A stretch of 18,586 bases of DNA from Clostridia bacterium (GCA_900767195.1 CAAFYG010000059.1:1-18586), one strand, 5' to 3'; shown: positions 1 to 8,105, counted from the first letter of the stretch. Notes: generated by a model from the letters alone, not told the origin. Program-made: numbers and translations.

Positions 1-1188
1 AAAGCGTTTGCTCGGGTGCTTTCTGCGAGAAAAAAGCGGGAAATTCGCCTTGAAATCCGCATGAACGCGGGCGAGTACGGGGAAGCGAAATGCGGCGACG
101 TTTCGGTGAAAACGGCGGCTGTTCTTGGCGTAGCGGAAAACCGCGCGCTGACGGAAAGCGAGATTGCGGATTGTTTTAAAAAAACGGACGGGTTGCCGTT
201 TGAAGTGAGTTTTTCGGAAATTCGGACGAATAACGCGTTTTTACCGAAGTCGCAGCTGAATGCGTTCCGCAGGGATTTTTATGCGGCGTTGTCGGATCGA
301 TTCGCCGGCGAACGGCGGGAAAAGTTTGATATTTCGGAGTTTACGTTTGAAAATGCGGGTGAAAAATCTGCGACGGCGGGAAAGTTCGGCGGCTTGGCGG
401 TGATGGCGCGGAAGTTTTCGGGCGCGGAGACGGGCGTGAAATTCGCGATAGCGAAACCGGAGGATTATTCGGTATTTTTCGGCGGCGCGGCGGAGCGTCT
501 GCGCGGAATTTTCGGAGGCCTATCGACGGAGAAAACGGCGGAAAAGTACTTATATTATCCGGCTTACGCGACGGGAAAGACTGAAGATGCGATTGCGGCG
601 GCGCTTGAAAGCGGACTTCTCGACGGAATTTACGCGGAAAATTATTCGGGCGCGGAATTTGCGGAAGAACACGGCGCGAAACTCATTTTCGGCACGGGAG
701 CGAACGTGACGAACGTTGTGGCGGCGCGGGAAATTTTAAAGCTTGAAAATCTTGCGGGCGTGGCGCTTTCTAAAGAGATTTCGGTGGTTGAGCAGCAGAA
801 AATCGCGATGGAAATACGGAAAATCAATCCGGAAATCGCGGTGTTTGCGCTGAATTTCGGAAATATCAAGACGATGGATCTTTGTTATTGTCCGTTCGGA
901 AAAACGTGCGGCGCGTGCGACAAGCGGGATTTTTATACGCTGACGGACGAGAACGAAAGGAAATTTTTCGTGCGAAGGTACAAAGACGGGCTTGGCGAGT
1001 GCAGATTCGAGATTTTCAACTGCGCGTATCTTGCGGGCGGCGCGGCGACGAACGGGATCGTTCCGCTGATCGATTGTACCTGCGAGAAGGACGCGGCGGA
1101 CTTGCTGCGGCTATACGGCGACGCGGAAAAACAGAAAGCGGCGTTTAAAAATTATACGTTCGGGCATGCGAAAAACAGCGTGCTTTGA
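1..1188 (+). CDS. U32 family peptidase-like protein, C-terminal part (5' end outside window)
   Basis: The reading frame is open from the first base to a TGA at 1186, so only the C-terminal ~395 residues are here. The last ~200 residues look like the U32 fold: an ENYSGAEFAEEHGAKL strand-helix stretch, ALSKEIS, then a Cys-rich tail (CYCPFGKTC-GACDKRDFYTL ... ECRFEIFN). Cys codons lie at 883, 889, 907, 916, 1000 and 1021. U32 proteins such as TrhP, RlhA and UbiU/V hold an Fe-S cluster through a similar Cys set and act in RNA or quinone hydroxylation; despite the name, peptidase activity is seldom shown. The preceding ~180 residues resemble the DUF3656-type insert of long U32 proteins (RlhA/YdcP type). 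mutS2 follows after 39 bases, an arrangement I recall from clostridial zapA-U32-mutS2 clusters. Family call is good; substrate is unknown. Confidence 0.8.
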   Translation, partial: KAFARVLSARKKREIRLEIRMNAGEYGEAKCGDVSVKTAAVLGVAENRALTESEIADCFKKTDGLPFEVSFSEIRTNNAFLPKSQLNAFRRDFYAALSDRFAGERREKFDISEFTFENAGEKSATAGKFGGLAVMARKFSGAETGVKFAIAKPEDYSVFFGGAAERLRGIFGGLSTEKTAEKYLYYPAYATGKTEDAIAAALESGLLDGIYAENYSGAEFAEEHGAKLIFGTGANVTNVVAAREILKLENLAGVALSKEISVVEQQKIAMEIRKINPEIAVFALNFGNIKTMDLCYCPFGKTCGACDKRDFYTLTDENERKFFVRRYKDGLGECRFEIFNCAYLAGGAATNGIVPLIDCTCEKDAADLLRLYGDAEKQKAAFKNYTFGHAKNSVL

Positions 1189-1206
1189 AAAAACAGCGTG
1201 CTTTAA
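1171..1206 (+). repeat. 18-bp in-frame tandem duplication spanning the stop codon
   Basis: Two adjacent 18-base units (1171-1188 and 1189-1206) differ at one base. Each encodes Lys-Asn-Ser-Val-Leu-stop: the first ends in TGA, the second in TAA. The copy after the real stop is therefore a decoy end in the same frame. The MutS2 ribosome binding site begins right after it. It looks like a recent slippage duplication. Confidence 0.9.
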
Positions 1207-1227
1207 AAAGGAAATACTACGGCGATT

Positions 1228-3663
1228 ATGAATCTGAAAGCGATAGAAAAAACGGAACTTAACAAAATTCTGGAAGCGGCGGCGGAATATGCCACGCTCG
1301 GCGGCGGAAAAGAGCGGCTGAAAAACTGTATGCCTGCCGATACGATTTTTCAAACGCGGCGGCGGCTTGCGCTTACGGAAGAGTGCGTGAAGCTGCTTTT
1401 TACCTACGGTCTTTCGAAAGTCGAGCCTTACGATCCTCTCGGCGACAGTTTGGAACGGGCGCAGAAAGGGGCGGCGCTTTCGTGCGCGGAACTTTTAGCG
1501 GCGGGGCGGCTGTTGCGGTCGGTGCGGATTGCACGGGATTCGATTGCAGGCGTTGCGGACGAAGAAATCAGGCTGATGAAAGGCTATGCCGACGGGCTTT
1601 ACTACGACAGAAATCTCGAGGACGATATTTTCGGGAAAATCGTGAGTGAAGAAGAGCTTTCCGATCACGCGAGCGAGAAATTGTTTGCGTTGCGGCGGGA
1701 GATCCGCGCGCTGAACGACAGAATTAAGGCGCGCCTTGGCGAATATCTTTCGGGGGCGGAAGGAAAATATCTGCAGGACGGAATTGTGACGATGCGCGAT
1801 AACCGCTACGTTCTGCCCGTGCGTGCGGAATACAAGCGCAGCGTGAAGGGGTTTATTCACGACAGATCGGCTTCGGGGGCGACGTTTTTTATCGAGCCGG
1901 AAGAGGTTCTTGAAATGAATAACGAGCTGCGTTCGCTGCATCTCGACGAGCGGGAAGAAGTGGAACGCGTTTTAAAGGATATGTCCGTGCGGCTGGGCGC
2001 AATGAAAGAAGAATTGACGGTGGCGCAGGAAATTTTGGAAGAAATCGACGGCTGCTATGCGCGTGCGGAATACGCGTATTCGCTTTCCGCGGTGCGCCCC
2101 GAAACGAACGACAAGGGCGTGATAGAAATCGACGGCGGCAGACACCCCCTGATCGATAAAAAGAAAGTAGTGCCGGTGACGCTCGCGCTCGGGAACGAAT
2201 ACCGCTGGCTGCTTGTGAGCGGGCCGAATACGGGCGGAAAGACGGTAACTTTGAAAATGGTGGGGCTTTTTTGCCTGATGGCGGCGTGCGGGTTGTTTAT
2301 TCCCGCACGGCGGGCGAACGTTGCTGTGTTTAAAGAGATTTACTGCGACGTGGGCGACGCGCAAAGCATCGAAGAAAGTCTTTCCACGTTTTCGTCGCAC
2401 GTGAAAAATCTTGCCGAAATCGTGGAAAAAGCGGATAAAAATTCTCTGGTGCTTTTAGACGAGCTTGGCGGCGGGACTGATCCCGAAGAAGGGCAGGCGC
2501 TCGCTCGCGCGGTGGTGGAATATCTCTTGAAAACGGGTTGCGCGGGGATTGTGACTACGCACTATTCTTCGCTGAAAGAATTTGCGTTTTCGGCAAAGGG
2601 CATCGAGAACGCTTCGATGCAATTCGATTCGAAAACGTTGCAGCCGTTATACGTGATCAAGCTTGGCTTGGCGGGGGCGAGCAACGCTTTGGCGATTGCG
2701 CGGAAGTGGGGCTTGAAAGAGGAAATTTTAAACGCGGCGGCTTCGTATTTATCGGAAGATTCGAAAAAGCTCGAAAACATCGTGCGTCGGGCGGAAGAGA
2801 GCCGTTTACAGTCGGAAGAATTGACGAAAGAACAGGCGAAGGAAGTTGCCGAGCTGAAAGAGAAAATTTCGGCGGCGGACGAAGAGCGCAGAAAGCTTGC
2901 GGCGGAACGCGAAAAATTGCAGGCGGGCGCAAAAGCCGAGCTTCGCAGAAAGGTGGCGGAAAAGGCGGCTCAGGCGGAAGAATTGCTTGCGGAAATGGAA
3001 GAGCTTTTCGAAAAAAGCGAGCTTACCGAAGGAGATCTGATCAAAGCGCGCACGCTGAAAAACAAGTTGCTTTCCAAATCTTACGAAGCGGAAGAAGAGG
3101 AAGAAAGCAAGCCGCAATATGCCCCTGCGGATAAAAACAAACTGAAAGTCGGCGACAAAGTGCTGATTAGCACAGTGGGAAAAATCGGCGAAGTGCTTTC
3201 CGTGAGAAAAGAGAAAAACGAAGCGGAAGTTTCCTGCGGTGAAATTAAGTTGCGTGTGAAAATTTCATCGCTTTCCACGCTTATAAACGGCTGGAACGGG
3301 CAAAATAATACCGAAGGCGCGGGCGGCTTTAAAACCGCGCCCGGAAAATCGGGCAAGGGAAAATTCTCGCCGAAACAAAGCGACGTGAAAGTGACGAAAA
3401 ATCTTGCGCCGCGCCTTGCTCCCGCGCTCGAAATCAACGTGATCGGCGAAACCGTGCTTGAAGCCGTGGCGGACGTGGAAACCTTTCTCGATTCCGCGAT
3501 CGTATCTAATCTCGAAGAAGTGCGCATTGTACACGGCGTAGGCACGGGCAAGCTGCGCGCCGCCATTCACGAGCTTTTAAGAAAGGATAAGCGCGTGAAA
3601 GAATATCGCCTCGGCGTATACGGCGAGGGGGAAGGCGGCGTGACGATCGTGAAATTCAAGTAG
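1228..3663 (+). CDS. mutS2: MutS2 family ATPase/endonuclease
   Basis: 811 residues, the normal length for MutS2. Order: clamp/lever helices (~1-310), MutS-type ATPase with Walker A GPNTGGKT (332-339) and Walker B LVLLDE (~408-413) followed by GGGTDPEEG, a long charged coiled coil (~515-640), a KOW-like segment (LKVGDKVLISTVGKIGEVLS, ~640-680), and a C-terminal Smr domain (~733-811). MutS2 has no mismatch-binding domain; it is known as a suppressor of recombination and, in Bacillus, as a collided-ribosome rescue factor. In the Smr domain the HGxGTG motif is intact (H769), but the usual LDxR/H motif reads I-N-V-I-G (736-740), so both its Asp and its Arg are replaced. The ATG is preceded by AAAAAGGAA at a rather long spacing (~14). 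Probably cotranscribed with the U32 gene. Confidence 0.95.
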   Translation: MNLKAIEKTELNKILEAAAEYATLGGGKERLKNCMPADTIFQTRRRLALTEECVKLLFTYGLSKVEPYDPLGDSLERAQKGAALSCAELLAAGRLLRSVRIARDSIAGVADEEIRLMKGYADGLYYDRNLEDDIFGKIVSEEELSDHASEKLFALRREIRALNDRIKARLGEYLSGAEGKYLQDGIVTMRDNRYVLPVRAEYKRSVKGFIHDRSASGATFFIEPEEVLEMNNELRSLHLDEREEVERVLKDMSVRLGAMKEELTVAQEILEEIDGCYARAEYAYSLSAVRPETNDKGVIEIDGGRHPLIDKKKVVPVTLALGNEYRWLLVSGPNTGGKTVTLKMVGLFCLMAACGLFIPARRANVAVFKEIYCDVGDAQSIEESLSTFSSHVKNLAEIVEKADKNSLVLLDELGGGTDPEEGQALARAVVEYLLKTGCAGIVTTHYSSLKEFAFSAKGIENASMQFDSKTLQPLYVIKLGLAGASNALAIARKWGLKEEILNAAASYLSEDSKKLENIVRRAEESRLQSEELTKEQAKEVAELKEKISAADEERRKLAAEREKLQAGAKAELRRKVAEKAAQAEELLAEMEELFEKSELTEGDLIKARTLKNKLLSKSYEAEEEEESKPQYAPADKNKLKVGDKVLISTVGKIGEVLSVRKEKNEAEVSCGEIKLRVKISSLSTLINGWNGQNNTEGAGGFKTAPGKSGKGKFSPKQSDVKVTKNLAPRLAPALEINVIGETVLEAVADVETFLDSAIVSNLEEVRIVHGVGTGKLRAAIHELLRKDKRVKEYRLGVYGEGEGGVTIVKFK

Positions 3664-3693
3664 TTTTTTCAAGCTGTTCGATTTGTCGTTTCG

Positions 3694-3723
3694 GGTATAA
3701 CCGCGTTTTTATCGCCATAAAAT
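3694..3723 (+). promoter_or_regulatory. Possible sporulation-type (sigma-E-like) promoter before the deacetylase gene
   Basis: CATAAAAT at 3716-3723 matches the sigma-E -10 consensus CATACAnT at 6 of 7 defined positions. About 14 bases upstream is GTATAAC (3695-3701), a weak match to KMATATT. No good sigma-A promoter is visible in the 92-base gap. The call rests on short motifs and is tentative. Confidence 0.25.
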
Positions 3724-3755
3724 AGTATGAAAGACGAAAAAAGGCGGTGAAAACA

Positions 3756-4505
3756 ATGGCTTCAAATACGCGGAAAAACGTTAGAAAACGGCTTGGCGCG
3801 GCTACCGCGCTGACGAATTTCGCTTTAACGCTCATTTTGCTCGCCGTGGGAATTTCCTGTTTTTTTCAAAGCGGGGGAACGGTTTCGGCGGACGGCGAAG
3901 AGAACGTATACCGCCGCGGCGCGGCGGGCTCGGGAAAGGTTTGTCTGATGTTTAACGTGTACGAGAACACGCCCGTGGTGTACGAAATTCTTGATATTCT
4001 GCGCGAAGAGGGCGCGAAAGCTACGTTTTTTGTGGGCGGCTGCTGGGCGGACGACAACGAAAAATGCCTGAACGAGATAAAAGCGGCGGGGCATGAAACG
4101 GGAAATCACGGCTATTTTCATAAAGATCACGCCGCGCTTTCTTTGAAGCAGAACCGCGAGGAAATCGAAAACTGCAATCTGATTACGAAAAAACTGACGG
4201 GCGAAACGCCGACTCTGTTTGCCCCGCCTTCGGGCGCGTACGGAAAAAACACGCTGATTGCGGCGGCGCAGCTGAATATGAAAGTGATTTTATGGTCGAG
4301 AGATACGATCGACTGGCGCGATCGCGACGCTTCGAAAATTTTTCGCCGCGCTACGGAAAAGACAACGGACGGGGATTTTATTCTGATGCACCCCACGAAG
4401 CAGACTGCCGTCGCGCTGAAAGACGTGTTGACGTATTATAAAACCCATTCCTTGCGGGCGGTGACGGTGACGGAATGTCTTGCGGCGACGCCCGAGCCGC
4501 AGTAG
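3756..4505 (+). CDS. Membrane-anchored polysaccharide deacetylase homologue (YlxY/PdaB-like), catalytic motif 1 lost
   Basis: 249 residues: a basic N-terminus, one hydrophobic anchor (~17-37), then a NodB/CE4 fold facing outward. The start is ATG 3756, which has AAGGCGGTG 7-8 bases upstream; an in-frame GTG at 3747 lies inside that site and is less likely. Conserved: motif 2 with both metal histidines (NHGYFH, H118/H122), motif 3 as FAPPSGAY with Ala for the usual Arg, motif 4 DTIDWRD, motif 5 LMHP (H212). Motif 1, normally TFDDG with catalytic-base and metal Asp, is M-F-N-V-Y-E (65-70), so both Asp are gone. An M16 peptidase follows, as in the ylxY-mlpA order of Bacillus, supporting YlxY-type identity. 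I infer an impaired deacetylase or a glycan-binding role in the cell wall or spore cortex. Family is sure; activity is doubtful. Confidence 0.85.
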   Translation: MASNTRKNVRKRLGAATALTNFALTLILLAVGISCFFQSGGTVSADGEENVYRRGAAGSGKVCLMFNVYENTPVVYEILDILREEGAKATFFVGGCWADDNEKCLNEIKAAGHETGNHGYFHKDHAALSLKQNREEIENCNLITKKLTGETPTLFAPPSGAYGKNTLIAAAQLNMKVILWSRDTIDWRDRDASKIFRRATEKTTDGDFILMHPTKQTAVALKDVLTYYKTHSLRAVTVTECLAATPEPQ

Positions 4506-4560
4506 AAGTAGGGAAAATTTCAATAAAAAGATAAAAGAAGAACAGGAGAAGAAAAATAAT

Positions 4561-5811
4561 ATGGTGAAAGTAAAGACTTACGAAAACGGACTGAAACTCG
4601 TGGTGAAGAGAATGGAAGGGCTGCTTTCCGTATCAGCCGGCGTGCTGGTAAAGGCGGGTGCGGCGAACGAAACGGACGAAGAGGACGGTATTTCGCATTT
4701 TATCGAACACATGCAATTCAAAGGCACTCCCGATAAAACGGCGTTTCAGATTTCGGACGCATTCGAGAGAATCGGCGCGCAGGTGAACGCGTTTACTTCG
4801 AAAGAGCTTACGTGCTATTACGCGAAATGTACTTCCGATCACACGAAAGAGGCGTGCGAGCTTTTATTCGATATGTTTCTGAACGCTTCGTATCCCGAAG
4901 ACGAGGCGGAGCGCGAAAAAGGCGTGGTGTGCGAAGAAATCAATATGAACGAGGACACGCCGGACGATCTGTGTTTCGACGTATTGTACGGCGCGATTTA
5001 CGGCAAAAACGGGTACGGGCGGAATATTCTCGGCACGGCGGCGAACGTAAAAGGTTTTACGAAAGCCGACATTCTGGCGTACAAAGATAAGTATTATCAT
5101 CCCGAAAATATGGTGGTGGTGTTTGCCGGCGGCGTTGATTTCGAGCTTGCCGAAGCTTTGACGGACAAGTATTTCGCCGATTTGAAACGCGGCGGCGTTC
5201 CTGCACCGAAGCGCGATACGGCGTTTGCCTGCAAGACGGTGAAAAAGGCGAAAAACATCGAACAGACGCACATCGCGGCGGGGTTTCCTTCTTTGCGGCG
5301 CGACGATCCTTTGAGCGACGCGCTTCAGACGTTTTGCGGCATTTTCGGCGGCGGAATGAGTTCGCGACTGTTTCAGGAAGTAAGGGAAAAGGCGGGGCTT
5401 GCGTACTCGGTGTATTCTTACGTATCGCCGTATGAAGATTGCGGAAACCTGATCGTATACGCGGGGGTAAATCCCGAAAAATCGGATCGCGCGCTGGAAG
5501 CGATTTCGAAGTGCATCCGCGAATTGAAAGAAGGAGGAATTTCGGACGACGAATTCCTGCGCGGGCGCGAGCAGATGAAATCGGGGCTTTTGTTCTCGCA
5601 GGAAAGCACGTCTTCGCAGATGCTTCTCTACGGAAAAGAGATGTTGTTTTCGGGCAGAGAGTATGATTTTGCGGGACGGCTGGACGCGATTAACGCCGTG
5701 ACGAAAAACGACGCGGAAACCGTGATGCGCATGACGTTCGACGGCGGAAAATATGCGATGGGGGTAGTCGGGAATCTGAAAAAAGGCGCGCAATTCAAGC
5801 TGGATTTTTAA
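4561..5811 (+). CDS. M16 family zinc metallopeptidase (MlpA/YmxG-like processing peptidase)
   Basis: 416 residues from ATG 4561 (AGGAG at 4544, spacing 12; the frame is open further upstream but without a better start). It carries the inverted zinc motif HFIEH (H46, E49, H50) inside GISHFIEHMQFKGT, and the third ligand Glu 76 residues on (E126, in CEEINMNEDTPDD). The C-terminal half has the M16 substrate-clamp signature GGGMSSRLFQEVREKAGLAYSV. Length and single-chain layout fit the bacterial M16B group, a cytoplasmic peptidase related to the mitochondrial processing peptidase beta subunit. It sits 55 bases after the YlxY-like gene, probably in the same transcript. All zinc and catalytic residues are present, so it should be active; its natural substrate is not known. 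Confidence 0.92.
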   Translation: MVKVKTYENGLKLVVKRMEGLLSVSAGVLVKAGAANETDEEDGISHFIEHMQFKGTPDKTAFQISDAFERIGAQVNAFTSKELTCYYAKCTSDHTKEACELLFDMFLNASYPEDEAEREKGVVCEEINMNEDTPDDLCFDVLYGAIYGKNGYGRNILGTAANVKGFTKADILAYKDKYYHPENMVVVFAGGVDFELAEALTDKYFADLKRGGVPAPKRDTAFACKTVKKAKNIEQTHIAAGFPSLRRDDPLSDALQTFCGIFGGGMSSRLFQEVREKAGLAYSVYSYVSPYEDCGNLIVYAGVNPEKSDRALEAISKCIRELKEGGISDDEFLRGREQMKSGLLFSQESTSSQMLLYGKEMLFSGREYDFAGRLDAINAVTKNDAETVMRMTFDGGKYAMGVVGNLKKGAQFKLDF

Positions 5812-5848
5812 GAATTTTCGCGAAAAACGAAAAAAACGGGAAAAAAGC

Positions 5849-5877
5849 TTGACTTTTACGCGCGCACATATTAAAAT
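5849..5877 (+). promoter_or_regulatory. Sigma-A promoter of the acyl carrier protein gene
   Basis: TTGACT (5849-5854), a 17-base spacer, then TAAAAT (5872-5877). Transcription should start near 5884, giving a leader of about 36 bases. A perfect 12-base palindrome, TTTTCGCGAAAA (5815-5826), lies 22 bases upstream of the -35 and could be an operator. It does not match the FapR consensus I know. Confidence 0.8.
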
Positions 5878-5919
5878 AGTCTTAAAGAATTGAAAATTTA
5901 CCCTACGGAGGAAAATTAT

Positions 5920-6147
5920 ATGTTTGAAAAGGTACGCGATATGCTTGCGGAAGCTTTGAATATTTCCGCGGACAAAATTACCCTTGAATCTAACGTGATC
6001 GAAGATCTCGGCGCGGATTCTCTCGATATGGTGGAACTTTTAAGCCGCCTCGAGGACGAAGAGGGCGTGTCGATCCCCGAAGAGGATCTCGACGGCATGA
6101 CGACGGTGGGCGATATTGTACGCGAGCTGGAAAAAATTATAAAATAA
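5920..6147 (+). CDS. acpP: Acyl carrier protein
   Basis: 75 acidic residues, the standard ACP size. The phosphopantetheine attachment site is Ser34 in DLGADSLDMVELL, and the helix II/III pattern EDEEGVSIPEEDL follows. ACP carries growing acyl chains as thioesters for type II fatty-acid synthesis and hands them to phospholipid enzymes in the cytoplasm. The start is ATG 5920 with GGAGGA 7 bases upstream; an in-frame TTG at 5890 is upstream of this ribosome site and is rejected. The gene is a single unit with its own promoter (5849) and terminator (6209), and no fab genes adjoin it. That arrangement suits a protein needed in bulk. Confidence 0.97.
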   Translation: MFEKVRDMLAEALNISADKITLESNVIEDLGADSLDMVELLSRLEDEEGVSIPEEDLDGMTTVGDIVRELEKIIK

Positions 6148-6208
6148 AAACATCAAACAAGCCGTGAAACGCAATTTTGCTCCGGCTTTGAAAAATTGCT
6201 TGAAAATG

Positions 6209-6236
6209 GTCGTCGGGGACGTCCGGCGGCTTTTTT
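6209..6236 (+). terminator. Intrinsic terminator after acpP
   Basis: An 8-bp stem with two G-U pairs (6209-6216 with 6223-6230) and a 6-base loop, followed directly by six T. A weaker AAGCCG/CGGCTT hairpin lies just upstream (about 6164-6188). Confidence 0.8.
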
Positions 6237-6331
6237 CTGTGCCGCTGCGAAACCGGATGAAATCCGCTTGATTTAATTCGTCTGAGCGGGATCGGCGGGC
6301 AGAGGTTGATTGAATAAAGGAAGGAACGGGA

Positions 6332-7918
6332 ATGTTACAGGTTACGGGCGTGAGCCTGCAATTCGGCAGCAAAAAGTTATTCGAGGACGTAAATTTAAAG
6401 TTTACGAAAGGGAATTGTTACGGGATTATCGGCGCGAACGGCGCGGGGAAATCCACGTTTTTAAAGGTGCTTTCGGGCGAAATCGAGCCGCAGAAAGGGT
6501 ACGTTTCGCTGGATAAAAACGAACGGATGTCCGTTTTGCAGCAAAATCAGAACAAATACGACAACGAAACGGTGTTGCGCACGGTGATGCTCGGCTTTAA
6601 AAAGCTGGTGGACATTATGGACGAGAAAGACGCGCTGTACGCAAGCGCGGATTTTTCGGAGGCGGACGGGATTCGCGCGGGCGAGCTGGAAGGCGAATTT
6701 GCCGAGCTTGGCGGATACGACGCGGAATATCAGGCGGGGCAGCTTTTAAACGCTCTGGAAATTCCCGAAGAATTGCATTATTCGCTGATGGCGGATCTCG
6801 ACGCGAAGCAGAAAGTGCGCGTGCTGCTTGCACAGGCGCTGTTCGGAACCCCCGACGTTTTACTTTTAGACGAGCCGACGAACAACCTCGACATAAAGAC
6901 GGTGCGATGGCTGGAAAATTATCTGATGGATTTCGAGAACACGATAATCATCGTTTCGCATAATCGTCACTTTTTGAATAAGGTATGCACGAATATCTGC
7001 GACGTGGATTTCGGCAAAATCGATATGTACGTGGGAAACTACGATTTCTGGTATCAGACGAGTCAGCTTCTGGCGCGGCAGCAGAAAGAGCAGAATAAAA
7101 AAGCGGAACAGCGGGCGAAGGAATTGCAGGAATTTATCGCAAGGTTTGCCGCGAACGCTTCGAAATCGCGTCAGGCAACTTCGAGAAAGAAAGAATTGGA
7201 AAAACTGACGATCAGCGATTTTAAGCCGTCGCTTCGGAAGTATCCGTATATCGATTTCAAATTCGAGCGGGAAATCGGCAACGATATTCTTATTGTGGAA
7301 AATCTTACGAAAGAAGGGTATTTTAAAAATCTTTCTTTCAGCGTGCAGAAAAACGAAAAGATCGGTATTTTGTGCGATAAGAGTACCACGATCACGATGC
7401 TTTACGATATTCTTACCGGAAAAGAACAGCCTGACAGCGGCAGAGTGACTTGGGGAAAGACGATCTCGACTTCGTATTTTCCGCAAAACAACAACGAATT
7501 TTTCGAGAATTGCGATTTGAATCTTGTGGAATGGCTCTCGCAGTTTTCGAAAGATCATTATGAAGAATATCTGCGCGGATGGCTCGGAAGGATGCTGTTT
7601 TCCGGTGAGGAAGCTTTGAAAAAGGCAAAAGTGCTTTCGGGCGGCGAAAAAGTGCGCTGTATGCTTGCGAAAATGATGCTGGAAGGAAGCAATTTTTTGA
7701 TTTTCGACGAGCCGACAAATCACCTCGATCTCGAATCGATCACCGCGCTGAATAACGGACTCAGTTCGTATAAAGGCTGCATGCTTTTGACTTCGCACGA
7801 TCAGGAATTGATGAACACGGTTTGTAACCGTATTATCGAAATCGACGCGGGAACGGGAGCGAAAAAGTACGATCGCTGCGTAACTTACGACGATTACGTA
7901 GACGAAATGGCAAAATAA
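6332..7918 (+). CDS. ABC-F family ATP-binding protein (YkpA/YbiT-like) with degenerate second P-loop
   Basis: 528 residues, two fused ATPase domains with no membrane segment, joined by a charged helical linker (~240-310). ABC-F proteins bind the ribosomal E site and relieve stalls or give antibiotic protection. Domain 1: Walker A GANGAGKST (34-42) and Walker B LLLDEPTNNLD (D180, E181), but the signature is DLDAKQKVRVLLAQAL instead of LSGGQ; I recall a similar change in YkpA relatives. Domain 2: signature VLSGGEKVRCML (434-) and Walker B LIFDEPTNHLD (D459, E460) are intact, but the P-loop reads GILCDKSTTITML, with Ile354 where the Lys should be and no glycine loop. The intact signature pairs with P-loop 1, so one ATP site has all its parts and the other lacks both. 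Start ATG 6332, AGGAAGGA at 6318. No antibiotic-resistance context is visible. Confidence 0.92.
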   Translation: MLQVTGVSLQFGSKKLFEDVNLKFTKGNCYGIIGANGAGKSTFLKVLSGEIEPQKGYVSLDKNERMSVLQQNQNKYDNETVLRTVMLGFKKLVDIMDEKDALYASADFSEADGIRAGELEGEFAELGGYDAEYQAGQLLNALEIPEELHYSLMADLDAKQKVRVLLAQALFGTPDVLLLDEPTNNLDIKTVRWLENYLMDFENTIIIVSHNRHFLNKVCTNICDVDFGKIDMYVGNYDFWYQTSQLLARQQKEQNKKAEQRAKELQEFIARFAANASKSRQATSRKKELEKLTISDFKPSLRKYPYIDFKFEREIGNDILIVENLTKEGYFKNLSFSVQKNEKIGILCDKSTTITMLYDILTGKEQPDSGRVTWGKTISTSYFPQNNNEFFENCDLNLVEWLSQFSKDHYEEYLRGWLGRMLFSGEEALKKAKVLSGGEKVRCMLAKMMLEGSNFLIFDEPTNHLDLESITALNNGLSSYKGCMLLTSHDQELMNTVCNRIIEIDAGTGAKKYDRCVTYDDYVDEMAK

Positions 7919-7982
7919 TGCGGTATTTTACATGCTTTCGGCAATTTTCGGGAAGTCGGCAGAAAAATATAATCGGTTTTCG

Positions 7983-8022
7983 GGCAATCGTTTGAATACG
8001 ATTGCCTCTTTATTTTATTATT
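7983..8022 (+). terminator. Intrinsic terminator after the ABC-F gene
   Basis: A perfect 9-bp stem, GGCAATCGT (7983-7991) with ACGATTGCC (7998-8006), loop TTGAAT, followed by a T-rich run interrupted by a few A. Confidence 0.85.
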
Positions 8023-8105
8023 TTTAATAAAACTATCTTTTTATTTTCACAAAAACGACGATACTTTCTTTGTTTTTCATTTTTCTATCAGAATAAAATA
8101 GTACA

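Noticed and set aside
3684..3690. TGTCGTT resembling a 0A box before the YlxY-like gene
   Set aside because: Single site with one mismatch and no partner; not enough to call an operator.
4864..5793. Open frame of 309 codons on the minus strand opposite the M16 peptidase
   Set aside because: It mirrors a clear plus-strand gene with intact zinc motif, has no recognisable domain and is rich in His/Arg/Phe typical of antisense frames in GCG/GAA-rich genes.
7361..7420. Frameshift as an explanation for the missing P-loop in ABC-F domain 2
   Set aside because: Flanking residues (LSFSVQKNEKIGIL and MLYDILTGKEQPDSG) stay aligned with the family in one frame, so these are substitutions and not a shifted segment.
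6866..7798. Open frame of 310 codons on the minus strand opposite the ABC-F gene
   Set aside because: Same shadow pattern; the plus strand has clear Walker and signature motifs.
7937..7961. TTCGGCA-like repeats after the ABC-F stop that fit the loose 0A consensus
   Set aside because: Spacing is wrong for a dimer site, they lie before the terminator, and TTCGGC is common in this sequence.
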